Shown here piece by piece: positions 23,576-31,683 of a stretch of DNA of 37,539 nucleotides. The position numbers and the translations under genes are program-made. Source of the DNA: Myxococcota bacterium (GTDB lineage Bacteria; Myxococcota_C; UBA6777); contig CAUJFU010000044.1 of the NCBI GenBank assembly GCA_963169055.1, forward strand, positions 1-37,539, in the 5' to 3' direction. Position 1 is the stretch's first letter. Each line of letters starts with the position of its first letter. The notes under the pieces were generated by a model. The model saw only the letters and a list, made by a program, of their open reading frames with translations, had not been told where the DNA came from and made no database searches.

Positions 23576-24784
23576 TTATGAGCGGTCAAGGCCGGCGACG
23601 TTGTGCAGCAAGTCGACAAGCTGTCGAGCATAAGCACGCCAAGCATAGCGAGCGGCTTGTTGTTTCGATCGTGCGCGCCAGTCGGTGGTTGCGCCTTGTG
23701 AGGCGAGCGCATGAAGGATTTGTCGGGCGCAATCTTCGGGATCAAAGGTATCAAAATAAAGTACGGCATCGCCGCCGAGTTCTCGATGGACGGGGCGATC
23801 GGATGCGACGATCGGAAGTCCCGCTGCCATCGCTTCGATCAGCGGTTGTCCAAAGGATTCCGTGTAAGAGGGAAAGACAAACAAATCGGCGTGGCGATAC
23901 AGCCAGATCAATTCTTCGTGGCGAAGATGTCCGCTGCTTTCGATGATCTCGCAGAGGCCCAAGGATTGGGCGCGTTGGAAAAAGGCGTCATATTGTGGTT
24001 TGTCGCCCGTTTTTTCGCGGGAGAGGGTGGTCAGCCATTTGATCTTGTGACCTGCGCGCAAGACCGCTGGAAGGGCTTCTAAGACGACTTCGATGTTTTT
24101 GTGCGTTGCGTAGGAAGAGACGTGCAAAAGCAACTTGTAGCCTTGGTCTTTCCAGCGTTGGATCTTGTCCGCGATGGCGGGTTGTGGGGGATCGTGTATG
24201 GAAAAGGCGGAGAGATCGACGCCATAATGGAGGACATGGGTGGGTTTTTGGGCGAGTGAGGTATGGAGCAGAACTTCGCGTCGGATGCTTTCGGAGGGAA
24301 AAAGGACGGTGTGCGCGGCTTGGATGGAGAGGGTGCTCAGGCAACGGCGGATATAGAGGTTGAGGTTGTTTTGCCCGAAGCGTCGGGCTTGTTCTTCGTA
24401 GATCGGGCAAAAATAGGCTGCGTTACGGACCAAGAGAACTTCGGGGCATGGGCTGTTCCAAGTGCCAAAGCCTGTGGAAGAAAACAGGATATCTGCACGG
24501 AATCTTCGAGCGACTTGGGGAATCCATTGCAGGCGAAGTCGGAGTTGGGCAAGCAGACCCGCTCCGTAAGCAGGGCAGGGGTAAAAGCACACCATCCCGG
24601 ACGTTGCGGAGGTCTGTTGGATGGCTTGATGCAGGTCATCAAGCAGGATATCTTGGATGTCTTCGGGGATGATCAGCGCGAAATGATCGTGAGGCGCGAC
24701 GTGTGGGAGTTCACGCAACAGGTGGCGCAGATAATTGCGAGCGCCGCCCATGTTGGCGGTCGAGGCATCGATGAGGATACGCAT
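23576..24784 (-). CDS. GT4-family glycosyltransferase
   Basis: A 402-residue GT-B fold retaining glycosyltransferase that moves a sugar from a nucleotide donor to a growing glycan at the cytoplasmic face of the inner membrane. The N-terminal domain starts RILIDASTANMGGARNYL, with the acceptor-side glycine loop. The C-terminal donor domain has LLLHVSSYATHKN and FVFPSYTESFGQPLIEAMAAGLPIVAS, which carries the EX7E motif (from Glu in TESFG to Glu in LIEAM). The ATG at 24784 is chosen because homologous proteins begin at RILIDA-type sequence; the 105 upstream in-frame codons have no such features. The ribosome site is weak. It is divergent from the polysaccharide operon at 25027, so it probably serves the same pathway. 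Donor and linkage are unknown. Confidence 0.9.
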   Translation of the reverse strand: MRILIDASTANMGGARNYLRHLLRELPHVAPHDHFALIIPEDIQDILLDDLHQAIQQTSATSGMVCFYPCPAYGAGLLAQLRLRLQWIPQVARRFRADILFSSTGFGTWNSPCPEVLLVRNAAYFCPIYEEQARRFGQNNLNLYIRRCLSTLSIQAAHTVLFPSESIRREVLLHTSLAQKPTHVLHYGVDLSAFSIHDPPQPAIADKIQRWKDQGYKLLLHVSSYATHKNIEVVLEALPAVLRAGHKIKWLTTLSREKTGDKPQYDAFFQRAQSLGLCEIIESSGHLRHEELIWLYRHADLFVFPSYTESFGQPLIEAMAAGLPIVASDRPVHRELGGDAVLYFDTFDPEDCARQILHALASQGATTDWRARSKQQAARYAWRAYARQLVDLLHNVAGLDRS

Positions 24785-24902
24785 CGTCAGAAGGCTCAAC
24801 AGTTTCGTGGATTGGGAAGGGCCGTCAAGACGACCATCGTCTTGGCTGAAGGGCGAGTGTTCTTTGTAGATCAAAATCAGTGTGACGGGGGAGAACTTTT
24901 TG

Positions 24903-24930
24903 TGTATAACCTGCGCGCAAGGTAACGCAA
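24903..24930 (-). promoter_or_regulatory. possible promoter of the divergent glycosyltransferase
   Basis: On the minus strand TTGCGT (24930-24925) and TATACA (24908-24903) are 16 bases apart, about 115 bp upstream of the glycosyltransferase ATG. The match is moderate. The 242-bp divergent gap must also drive the operon starting at 25027. Confidence 0.4.
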
Positions 24931-25026
24931 TAGATTGGATTAGCCTGTGATGGCCGCAATGATCGATGCGTCGTCGAGTTGGTGTTGTGGCGGTGGCCTC
25001 CGTTGTGACGTGTGGGGTTTTTTTGT

Positions 25027-27306
25027 ATGAAGCAGGTGTTGCAGCATTTACGGACGGGTGAGTTGGAAGTGGCTGAACTACCCGCGCCATCGTTGTCACG
25101 GGGGGCTGTGTTGATTCAGAGCCAATCCTCGTTGATCTCGGCAGGGACGGAGCGGATGTTGGTTGAGTTTGGCAAGGCCAATTTGCTCGACAAGGCCCGT
25201 TCGCAACCAGAGAAGGTCAAGCAAGTCCTCGAAAAAGTCCGGACGGATGGTCTCTTGAGTACGGTGGATGCGGTGCTGCGAAAGTTGGATCAGCCTCTTC
25301 CGTTGGGGTATTCAAACGCAGGTGTTGTGTTGGAAGTGGGCGCGGGGGTACAGGATATCCAACCCGGAGATCGGGTCGCAAGCAACGGCCATCATGCGGA
25401 ACTCGTCGTGGTTCCGCGCAATTTGTGTGTCAAACTCCCCGACAATGTCAGCAGCGAACAAGGAGCCTTTACGACACTTGGAAGCATCGCTTTGCAGGGG
25501 ATGCGACTGGCTGCACCGACGATGGGTGAGCGTTTTGCGGTCTTTGGCGTCGGGCTGTTGGGGCTGTTGAGCATCCAGTTGCTGCATGCGAATGGTTGCG
25601 AAGTCCTTGCGATCGACCTCAACGAAGAACGCTTGAATCTTGCTGCATCGTACGGTGCGGAAGTCGTACGTTTGGGGCGAGGAGAAGATCCGATCGCACA
25701 CGCCGCTGCATGGACCCAAGGGCGCGGTGTAGACGGCGTTTTGGTGACGGCTTCTGCCAAGACCGACGAGATCATGCACCAAGCCGCCCAGATCAGTCGC
25801 CAGCGCGGGAGAATCGTCCTTGTCGGTGTGGTGGGCCTCAACCTTCGACGAAGTGATTTTTACGAAAAAGAGCTAACGTTTCAGGTGTCTTGTTCCTATG
25901 GACCCGGGCGTTACGATGCTGCGTACGAAAAGCAGGGCCACGATTATCCGTACGGTTTGGTGCGTTGGACCGAACAACGCAACTTTGAAGCCTTCGTGCA
26001 AGCGATGGCAAAAGGACGCGTCGAAGTCGATTCGATGATCTCTCGCCGCTTTGCGATCGCGCAAGCCACCCAAGCCTACGAGGTGATCCGCCATGATAGC
26101 GAAGCCTTGGGCGTCGTCTTAACTTATCCCCAACACACTCCGCTGCGCAGCGCACAAATGGTGCTCGATGTGGGGCGCATCGTGCCACGCGAGGCTGTAT
26201 GCGTGAGCGTCGTTGGAGCGGGAAACTTTGCGGTTAGCACCTTGCTTCCCGCCCTTGCAAAGACCGCTGCGGTGATCGATTCGGTGGTGGATCACAAGCC
26301 TTTTGCAGCGCGTCATGCAGCGAAAAAGGCGGGAGCGCTGCGGGCGTTGACCTCTTACAAGGATGTCTTGGCCGATCCCCGCGTCGATGCCGTTTTTTTG
26401 GTGACGGGGCATCACGTCCACGCTCAACAAGTGTGCGATGCCTTGCAAGCAGGAAAGCACGTCTTTGTTGAAAAACCCCTTGCACTCAACGATCTCGAAC
26501 TTTCCAAGGTGATCGCTTGCGCACGCAAAGCACCCGATAAATGCCTGATGGTCGGCTTTAATCGTCGATTTAGCCCGCACATCCAGCACATCAAGCAAGC
26601 TCTGCGTGGGCGCAGTGGACCCTTGTGTATGCAGATGACCGTCAACGCGGGCTACATTCCAAGCAACCATTGGACCCAAGATCCCGAACTCGGCGGCGGT
26701 CGGATCATCGGCGAAGGCTGTCACTTTCTGGATCTGTTGTCCTTCCTTGCAGGCAGCCCGATTACTGCGGTTTCTGCGATGATGGTGGGAGAAAAGGCGG
26801 ATATCCGCGAAGACAAGATGTCGATCTTGTTGCAGATGGCGGATGGGTCGATCGCCACGTTGAATTATTTTTCCAACGGTAGCAAAAGTTTCCCCAAAGA
26901 AACGCTCGAGCTGTTCTTTGATCAACAAGTGATTCGGATGGATAACTTTCGCTCGACCGAGGGCTTTGGCTTCAAATCCTTCAGTAGCCTTCGCACCTTG
27001 CGTCAAGATAAAGGCCATCAGGCCGAGATGACGGCCTTTGTGGAGACCTTGCGCACAGGCGGCCTCCCGCCGATCCCTTTGGCCGAGATCATCAACGTCA
27101 CCCGCGCTTCTTTTGCGGCGGTAGAAGCTGCGCGAGAAGCAAAGGTCGTCTTGATCCCACAAGGCTTTGAGAAGTCTGAACCAAATGGTTCTTTTGTTCA
27201 TGAACACGCAAAGGCCGATAAATCCGAGCTTTTGGCACCTAACGAAACGATCTCTCAAGATCTTGCAGCCTTGTTGTTGTCATCCTTTGAGACGCACCTT
27301 CATTAA
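25027..27306 (+). CDS. bi-domain oxidoreductase (MDR dehydrogenase fused to Gfo/Idh/MocA)
   Basis: A 759-residue cytoplasmic fusion. Residues 1-370 form a zinc-type alcohol dehydrogenase (MDR) domain with FGVGLLG (173-179) as the cofactor loop. Residues ~390-720 form a Gfo/Idh/MocA dehydrogenase with VVGAGNFA (395-402), VEKPLAL (481-487) and GGGRIIGEGCHFLDL. This bi-domain family is commonly found in exopolysaccharide and O-antigen clusters, where it probably oxidises or epimerises a sugar nucleotide; its reaction is not settled. The gene next to it encodes a heparinase II/III-like protein, its usual companion. The ATG at 25027 is preferred over a GTG five codons earlier. The last ~35 residues after the MocA domain are unrelated to either family. 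Confidence 0.92.
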   Translation: MKQVLQHLRTGELEVAELPAPSLSRGAVLIQSQSSLISAGTERMLVEFGKANLLDKARSQPEKVKQVLEKVRTDGLLSTVDAVLRKLDQPLPLGYSNAGVVLEVGAGVQDIQPGDRVASNGHHAELVVVPRNLCVKLPDNVSSEQGAFTTLGSIALQGMRLAAPTMGERFAVFGVGLLGLLSIQLLHANGCEVLAIDLNEERLNLAASYGAEVVRLGRGEDPIAHAAAWTQGRGVDGVLVTASAKTDEIMHQAAQISRQRGRIVLVGVVGLNLRRSDFYEKELTFQVSCSYGPGRYDAAYEKQGHDYPYGLVRWTEQRNFEAFVQAMAKGRVEVDSMISRRFAIAQATQAYEVIRHDSEALGVVLTYPQHTPLRSAQMVLDVGRIVPREAVCVSVVGAGNFAVSTLLPALAKTAAVIDSVVDHKPFAARHAAKKAGALRALTSYKDVLADPRVDAVFLVTGHHVHAQQVCDALQAGKHVFVEKPLALNDLELSKVIACARKAPDKCLMVGFNRRFSPHIQHIKQALRGRSGPLCMQMTVNAGYIPSNHWTQDPELGGGRIIGEGCHFLDLLSFLAGSPITAVSAMMVGEKADIREDKMSILLQMADGSIATLNYFSNGSKSFPKETLELFFDQQVIRMDNFRSTEGFGFKSFSSLRTLRQDKGHQAEMTAFVETLRTGGLPPIPLAEIINVTRASFAAVEAAREAKVVLIPQGFEKSEPNGSFVHEHAKADKSELLAPNETISQDLAALLLSSFETHLH

Positions 27307-27375
27307 TAGCGATGCTTTCCACGCGCAGAAGAGTGCGCTTGTTGATAAAAAAGCCGATAGCTTGGGGTTTTGTGG

Positions 27376-29085
27376 ATGATTGAGATGATCCAGCGCTACT
27401 GGCACACGTTGTCTTCTTTGCGTGCGGAGCAGCTTGTTGGGCAGGTATGGACGCGGATGCGTCCGTTGCGTCGGTGGTATACTCGCCTCAAGCAACATCC
27501 GCCGTCACCATTCCCCGGAAGTACAGAGCTTTCGACTTCGGCATGGCTTGAACCGCCGAACGAGGCAGGACAGCATGAAGCGATCTTGGCGGGGCGATGG
27601 TGCTTTTTGCATGAACACAGGTCTCTCGGTTTCCCGCCGGATTGGTCGGCTTTGGGGGCCTCGAAGCTTTGGCTGTACAACCTGCATTACTTCGAGTGGT
27701 TGTGGTCGATGTCGTGGGATGAAGCTGTCGGGGTGGTCACAGACTGGCTGTCTTTTGTGGAAAAATCTCCCGATTCTACGGCGATGGAACCCTACCCAAC
27801 GTCGTTGCGGCTGATGAATTGGTGCGGTTATTTTTTTGAACAACACCGCGAGAAAACGACCCGCGACCCGAGCTTTTGCGAGCGGCTTTGGCGAAGCCTA
27901 CACGCGCAAGCCGAATCCTTGTGTGCGCGCCTTGAATACCATCTGCTTGGAAATCACTTGTTTGAAAATGCCGCTGCGTTGGCGCTGTTGGGTGCGCGGT
28001 TTTTGGGGGCGGATGCTGCGCGTTGGCGCGCCGTCGGCTTGTCTTTGCTCCAACGCGAACTGCCCGAACAGATCTTGCCTGACGGGATGCACTTTGAGCG
28101 TTCGCCGATGTACCACCTGCGGATGACGGCGGTGGTTCGGCTGCTTTCGACTCATGGAGATGAGCAGACGCGAGCCTTGGCTTCGCGCTATCTGCCCTCG
28201 ATGTTAGGCGCTTTGCGTGTCCTCTGCCATCCTGACGGGCAGATCGCGTTGTTGAATGATAGCGCGTTTGGGATCGCTCACGAACCGTCCGTGTTGCTGG
28301 AGAATAGGGCGTTTGAGAGCACTCACAATACCTATGCGCGGTTGGCCCCCGATGCACCGATGTATGCGACAGGCAAGGTTTGGGCGCTTCGGGATGCGGG
28401 TTATTATGGCGCAATCAACGAGAGTGGGTCGTATGTGATCTGTGATGCCGGTCTGATCGGGCCCGATTATTTGCCGGGTCATGCACACGGCGATACTTTT
28501 TCGTTTGAGCTATCGTTGCGCGGACAGCGGATCCTCGTGGATAGCGGTGTCTGTGATTATCTCGATAGTCCGATGCGGCGTTATGTTCGATCCACCCATG
28601 CACACAACACCGTCGAGATCGAAGGCGTCGATCAGTCCGTGTTTTGGGGGGCGTTTCGTGTGGCCGAACGCGCTCTCCCTCATGATGTCTTGTGGAAGGC
28701 CGATGATGCAGGATTTTCGCTGCAAGCATGGCACGACGGCTATCTGCGACTCCCCCAAAAAGCCCGACACGAGAGGCGCTTTGATTGGTCACATACAGGG
28801 CGACTGGTGGTTTACGATCAGATCAAGGCCCAACAACCCGTGTCTGTGATCGCACGCTTGCATCTTCATCCGCGTTGTGTCATCACCCACCAAGACGAGC
28901 AAACAGCCGAATTGACTACACCTGTTGGCGTCGTGCGGATCCGCTTCTTTGGCGATGGCGCTCTCTTGCCAAAACAGACCGAGGAAAGCTGGTACTGTTC
29001 GCACTTTGGGATCGCTACACCCAACCCTGTCTTGTGCTTTCGTGCGGGTGGAACCGATGTTTCTTTTCGTATGGTGATCGAGTAG
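27376..29085 (+). CDS. heparinase II/III-family polysaccharide lyase-like protein
   Basis: A 569-residue protein of the heparinase II/III (alginate lyase-like) family. The N-terminal ~340 residues form the helical toroid (LHYFEWLWSM, YPTSLRLMNW, LLGNHLFENAAAL). The C-terminal beta-sheet domain opens with GHAHGDTFSFEL (~369), containing the conserved His-x-His, followed by STHAHNTVEIEG. No signal peptide is seen, so unlike secreted lyases this cluster-borne type may act on nascent glycan in the cytoplasm or at the membrane. It may cleave or epimerise uronate-containing polymer; this is inference. The start at ATG 27376 has no strong ribosome site; a TTG two codons earlier is possible. It lies 69 bp after the bi-domain oxidoreductase and 46 bp before a glycosyltransferase. 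Confidence 0.9.
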   Translation: MIEMIQRYWHTLSSLRAEQLVGQVWTRMRPLRRWYTRLKQHPPSPFPGSTELSTSAWLEPPNEAGQHEAILAGRWCFLHEHRSLGFPPDWSALGASKLWLYNLHYFEWLWSMSWDEAVGVVTDWLSFVEKSPDSTAMEPYPTSLRLMNWCGYFFEQHREKTTRDPSFCERLWRSLHAQAESLCARLEYHLLGNHLFENAAALALLGARFLGADAARWRAVGLSLLQRELPEQILPDGMHFERSPMYHLRMTAVVRLLSTHGDEQTRALASRYLPSMLGALRVLCHPDGQIALLNDSAFGIAHEPSVLLENRAFESTHNTYARLAPDAPMYATGKVWALRDAGYYGAINESGSYVICDAGLIGPDYLPGHAHGDTFSFELSLRGQRILVDSGVCDYLDSPMRRYVRSTHAHNTVEIEGVDQSVFWGAFRVAERALPHDVLWKADDAGFSLQAWHDGYLRLPQKARHERRFDWSHTGRLVVYDQIKAQQPVSVIARLHLHPRCVITHQDEQTAELTTPVGVVRIRFFGDGALLPKQTEESWYCSHFGIATPNPVLCFRAGGTDVSFRMVIE

Positions 29086-29131
29086 GTGCTTTTCTTCTTT
29101 GTTCCCTTTCTCGTTTTGGGTGAGTGAAGCC

Positions 29132-30376
29132 GTGCGTATCTTGTTTTTCTCTCATTATTTTCCCCCCGAAGTGAATGCTCCTGCAACCCGTACTTACGAC
29201 AATTGCAAGCGGTGGGTCGAACTTGGCCACGAGGTCACGGTGATCACTTGCGCGCCCAATTGCCCGTCGGGTGTGGTCTTTGAGGGCTACCAAAATAAAC
29301 TCTATCAGCGCGAAGAAGTCGATGGGATCGAGGTTGTGCGGGTGTGGACGTATATCGCTGCAAACGAAGGCACGATCAAGCGCATCGCCAACTATACTTC
29401 TTATCTGATGACTTCGGTGTTGGCGGCAGCGGGGTTGCAGAGACCCGATGTGATCGTGGCGACTTCTCCGCAGTTTTTTTGCGGATGGTCGGGCGTTCTC
29501 ACGCACTTTTGGCGGGGCATCCCGTTTGTTCTGGAGATCCGCGATCTGTGGCCGGATTCGATCACGGCGGTGGGAGCGATGCAACAGCCTGCCTTGTTGC
29601 GTCTGCTCTATCAACTCGAAGATTGGATGTACAAAGCCGCCACACACATCGTGACGGTCGGCGACGGCTACAAAGAAGAACTCTTGCACAAAGGCGTAAA
29701 CATCGAAAAGATCTCGGTGATCACCAACGGCGTGGATCCCGATCAATATCTCCCCCAATCCCCCGCGCTTGCCTACAAACAGGCTCTCGGCATCCAACAA
29801 CCTTTTGTGTGCAGTTATATCGGAACCATCGGGATGGCGTGTGGACTCCAAGTGGTGTTGACCGCAGCCGAAAAACTCAAAGCGCTCGGACGCCAAGATA
29901 TCGCCTTCCTGCTCGTGGGCGACGGAGCCTTGCGTGCAGAACTTCAACAAGCCGCCCAAGACAAACACTTGGATAACGTGATCTTTACGGGACTGCTTGA
30001 AAAACGCCGAATGCCCGATGTCTTGTCTTTTTCAGACGTCACCTTAGTGCATTTGAAAAAAACCGATCTGTTCAAAACTGTACTCCCCTCCAAGATCTTT
30101 GAGGCTGCTTCGATGGAGCGCCCGATCTTGCTTGGCGTGGAAGGCCATAGCGCCGAATTGATCCGCACTGCCCACGCAGGAATCTGTATGGAACCCGAAA
30201 ATGCGGACGATCTGGTGGCCGCCGTCTGTCGTTTGGCCGATGATCCCGATCTCGGGGCAAAGCTCGGCAAAAATGGTCGCCGTTATATTCAAGAACACTT
30301 TCATCGCGGGAAGCTTGCCGAAAGATATCTTTCGTTGCTTGAAACGCTCGTCGCAAAGGGGAAGATCGCGTCGTGA
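29132..30376 (+). CDS. GT4-family glycosyltransferase of the polysaccharide operon
   Basis: A 414-residue GT-B glycosyltransferase close to WbuB/FnlC-type N-acetylhexosamine transferases. The GTG start at 29132 gives the family's usual opening RILFFSHYFPPEVNAPATRT; another GTG lies four codons upstream. EVTVITCAPNCPSGVVFEGY, IRDLWPDSI and ITNGVDPDQY are characteristic. In the donor domain VLPSKIFEAASMERPILLGVEG holds the E-x7-E-like nucleotide-sugar site. The next gene, wecB, starts in a 4-base GTGA overlap with this stop codon, so translation is coupled. That fits transfer of a UDP-N-acetylhexosamine-derived sugar such as ManNAc or its products. Confidence 0.92.
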   Translation: MRILFFSHYFPPEVNAPATRTYDNCKRWVELGHEVTVITCAPNCPSGVVFEGYQNKLYQREEVDGIEVVRVWTYIAANEGTIKRIANYTSYLMTSVLAAAGLQRPDVIVATSPQFFCGWSGVLTHFWRGIPFVLEIRDLWPDSITAVGAMQQPALLRLLYQLEDWMYKAATHIVTVGDGYKEELLHKGVNIEKISVITNGVDPDQYLPQSPALAYKQALGIQQPFVCSYIGTIGMACGLQVVLTAAEKLKALGRQDIAFLLVGDGALRAELQQAAQDKHLDNVIFTGLLEKRRMPDVLSFSDVTLVHLKKTDLFKTVLPSKIFEAASMERPILLGVEGHSAELIRTAHAGICMEPENADDLVAAVCRLADDPDLGAKLGKNGRRYIQEHFHRGKLAERYLSLLETLVAKGKIAS

Positions 30377-31473
30377 AGATCCTGAATATCGTGGGCGCAC
30401 GCCCAAACTTCGTCAAGATCGCTCCGTTGATGGAAGCCTACAAAGCATACCCTTCTATCCAAGCCTTGCTTGTCCACACAGGCCAGCACTACGACAAAAA
30501 GATGAGTGATTCTTTCTTTGAAACGCTCGATATCCCTGACCCCGACGTCCATCTTGGCGTAGGTTCAGGGAGCCATGCTGCCCAGACTGCCGCGATCATG
30601 GTCGCCTTTGAGCCTATCGTCCTCCAGCACAAGCCCGACGCGATCCTTGTGGTGGGCGATGTCAACAGCACTGTTGCGTGCAGTCTCGTTGCAACCAAGC
30701 TTCATGTCCCCGTGATCCACGTCGAAGCTGGCTTGCGCTCCAACGACCGCACCATGCCCGAAGAGATCAATCGTATCGTCACCGATGCCATCTCTTCTAT
30801 GCTCTTTTGCACCGAAGTCTCTGGTGTCGAAAACTTGCATCGTGAAGGCGTCCCCGAAGATCGGGTGTTCTTGGTCGGAAACGTCATGATCGACACACTC
30901 GTCAAACAACAACCCAAACTCCAAGGACTCCGTACCCTCCAAGAACTCGGTGTTTCCGAAGGGGCCTATGGCTTGTTGACCCTGCACCGCCCCTCCAACG
31001 TTGACGATCCCGCCGTTTTTGAACGCATCCTTGATGCTCTCGAACAGATCCAACAAGACCTTCCCTTGTTGTTTCCCATGCACCCCCGCACCCGAAACAA
31101 TCTTCAACATGGCCCTTTTGGTCAACGGCTCCAACGTATGACCCAACTTCGCTTGCTCGATCCCCTCGACTATCTGGGCTTTTTGCACCTGATGTCTCAC
31201 GCCAAAGTCGTCTTCACCGATTCGGGCGGCATCCAAGAAGAAACTACCTTCCTCAAGATCCCTTGCATCACCATCCGCGAAAACACCGAACGACCCATCA
31301 CTTGCGAGATCGGCAGCAATCAACTTGTCGGCACTCAAACCGACCGCATCTTGGCGGCTTATCAGTCGATCCTCCAAGGCTCTCTCCCCACCCCTTCGAT
31401 CCCACCCCTCTGGGATGGCCACGCTGCCGAGCGGATCGTGGATGCCATCCATCGTTATCTCCCTCTTCTGTGA
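30373..31473 (+). CDS. wecB: UDP-N-acetylglucosamine 2-epimerase, non-hydrolysing
   Basis: A 366-residue cytoplasmic enzyme interconverting UDP-GlcNAc and UDP-ManNAc. The signature GARPNFVKIAPL is at 8-19 and HTGQHYD at 35-41. Residues equivalent to the catalytic set are present: Asp96 in VVGDVNST, Glu118 in HVEAGLRS, Glu131 in MPEEINR and His205 in LTLHRPSN. TDSGGIQEE and IRENTERP complete the UDP site. The length is standard. It starts with GTG overlapping the upstream glycosyltransferase stop by four bases. No wecC-type dehydrogenase is visible here; the bi-domain oxidoreductase upstream may provide a further modification. It is the last gene of the operon; the 210 bp after it lack a clear gene. 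Confidence 0.95.
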   Translation: MKILNIVGARPNFVKIAPLMEAYKAYPSIQALLVHTGQHYDKKMSDSFFETLDIPDPDVHLGVGSGSHAAQTAAIMVAFEPIVLQHKPDAILVVGDVNSTVACSLVATKLHVPVIHVEAGLRSNDRTMPEEINRIVTDAISSMLFCTEVSGVENLHREGVPEDRVFLVGNVMIDTLVKQQPKLQGLRTLQELGVSEGAYGLLTLHRPSNVDDPAVFERILDALEQIQQDLPLLFPMHPRTRNNLQHGPFGQRLQRMTQLRLLDPLDYLGFLHLMSHAKVVFTDSGGIQEETTFLKIPCITIRENTERPITCEIGSNQLVGTQTDRILAAYQSILQGSLPTPSIPPLWDGHAAERIVDAIHRYLPLL

Positions 31474-31683
31474 ACCACTCCAAAAGGCGTGCTTGCGCCA
31501 CTTCGACTTTTTTTGAAAAAACTTACCCAAAACGTACCACCTCTTTGATCCATACCCACACAGCATGCAAAAGGGCTTGCTTGTGGTTGTGAGGAGATCG
31601 TACCCTCTGCGCGCGTGGGGATGTGCCTTCCAACCGACAAATCAGAACAAAGATCATCGGATGGATGAAAAGGAGAAAAACGG

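Noticed and set aside
24785-25099. N-terminal 105-codon extension of the minus-strand glycosyltransferase
   Set aside because: The sequence is low complexity, overlaps the divergent operon's promoter and first codons, and the GT4 fold starts at the ATG at 24784.
27307-27375. GCGCA/TGCGC hairpin between the bi-domain oxidoreductase and the heparinase-like gene as a terminator
   Set aside because: A five-pair stem without a T run inside an evident operon; it may slightly affect expression but is not a terminator.
31486-31514. Hairpin GGCG/CGCC with later T run after wecB as a terminator
   Set aside because: The stem is only four base pairs and the T run starts eight bases later; not enough to call.
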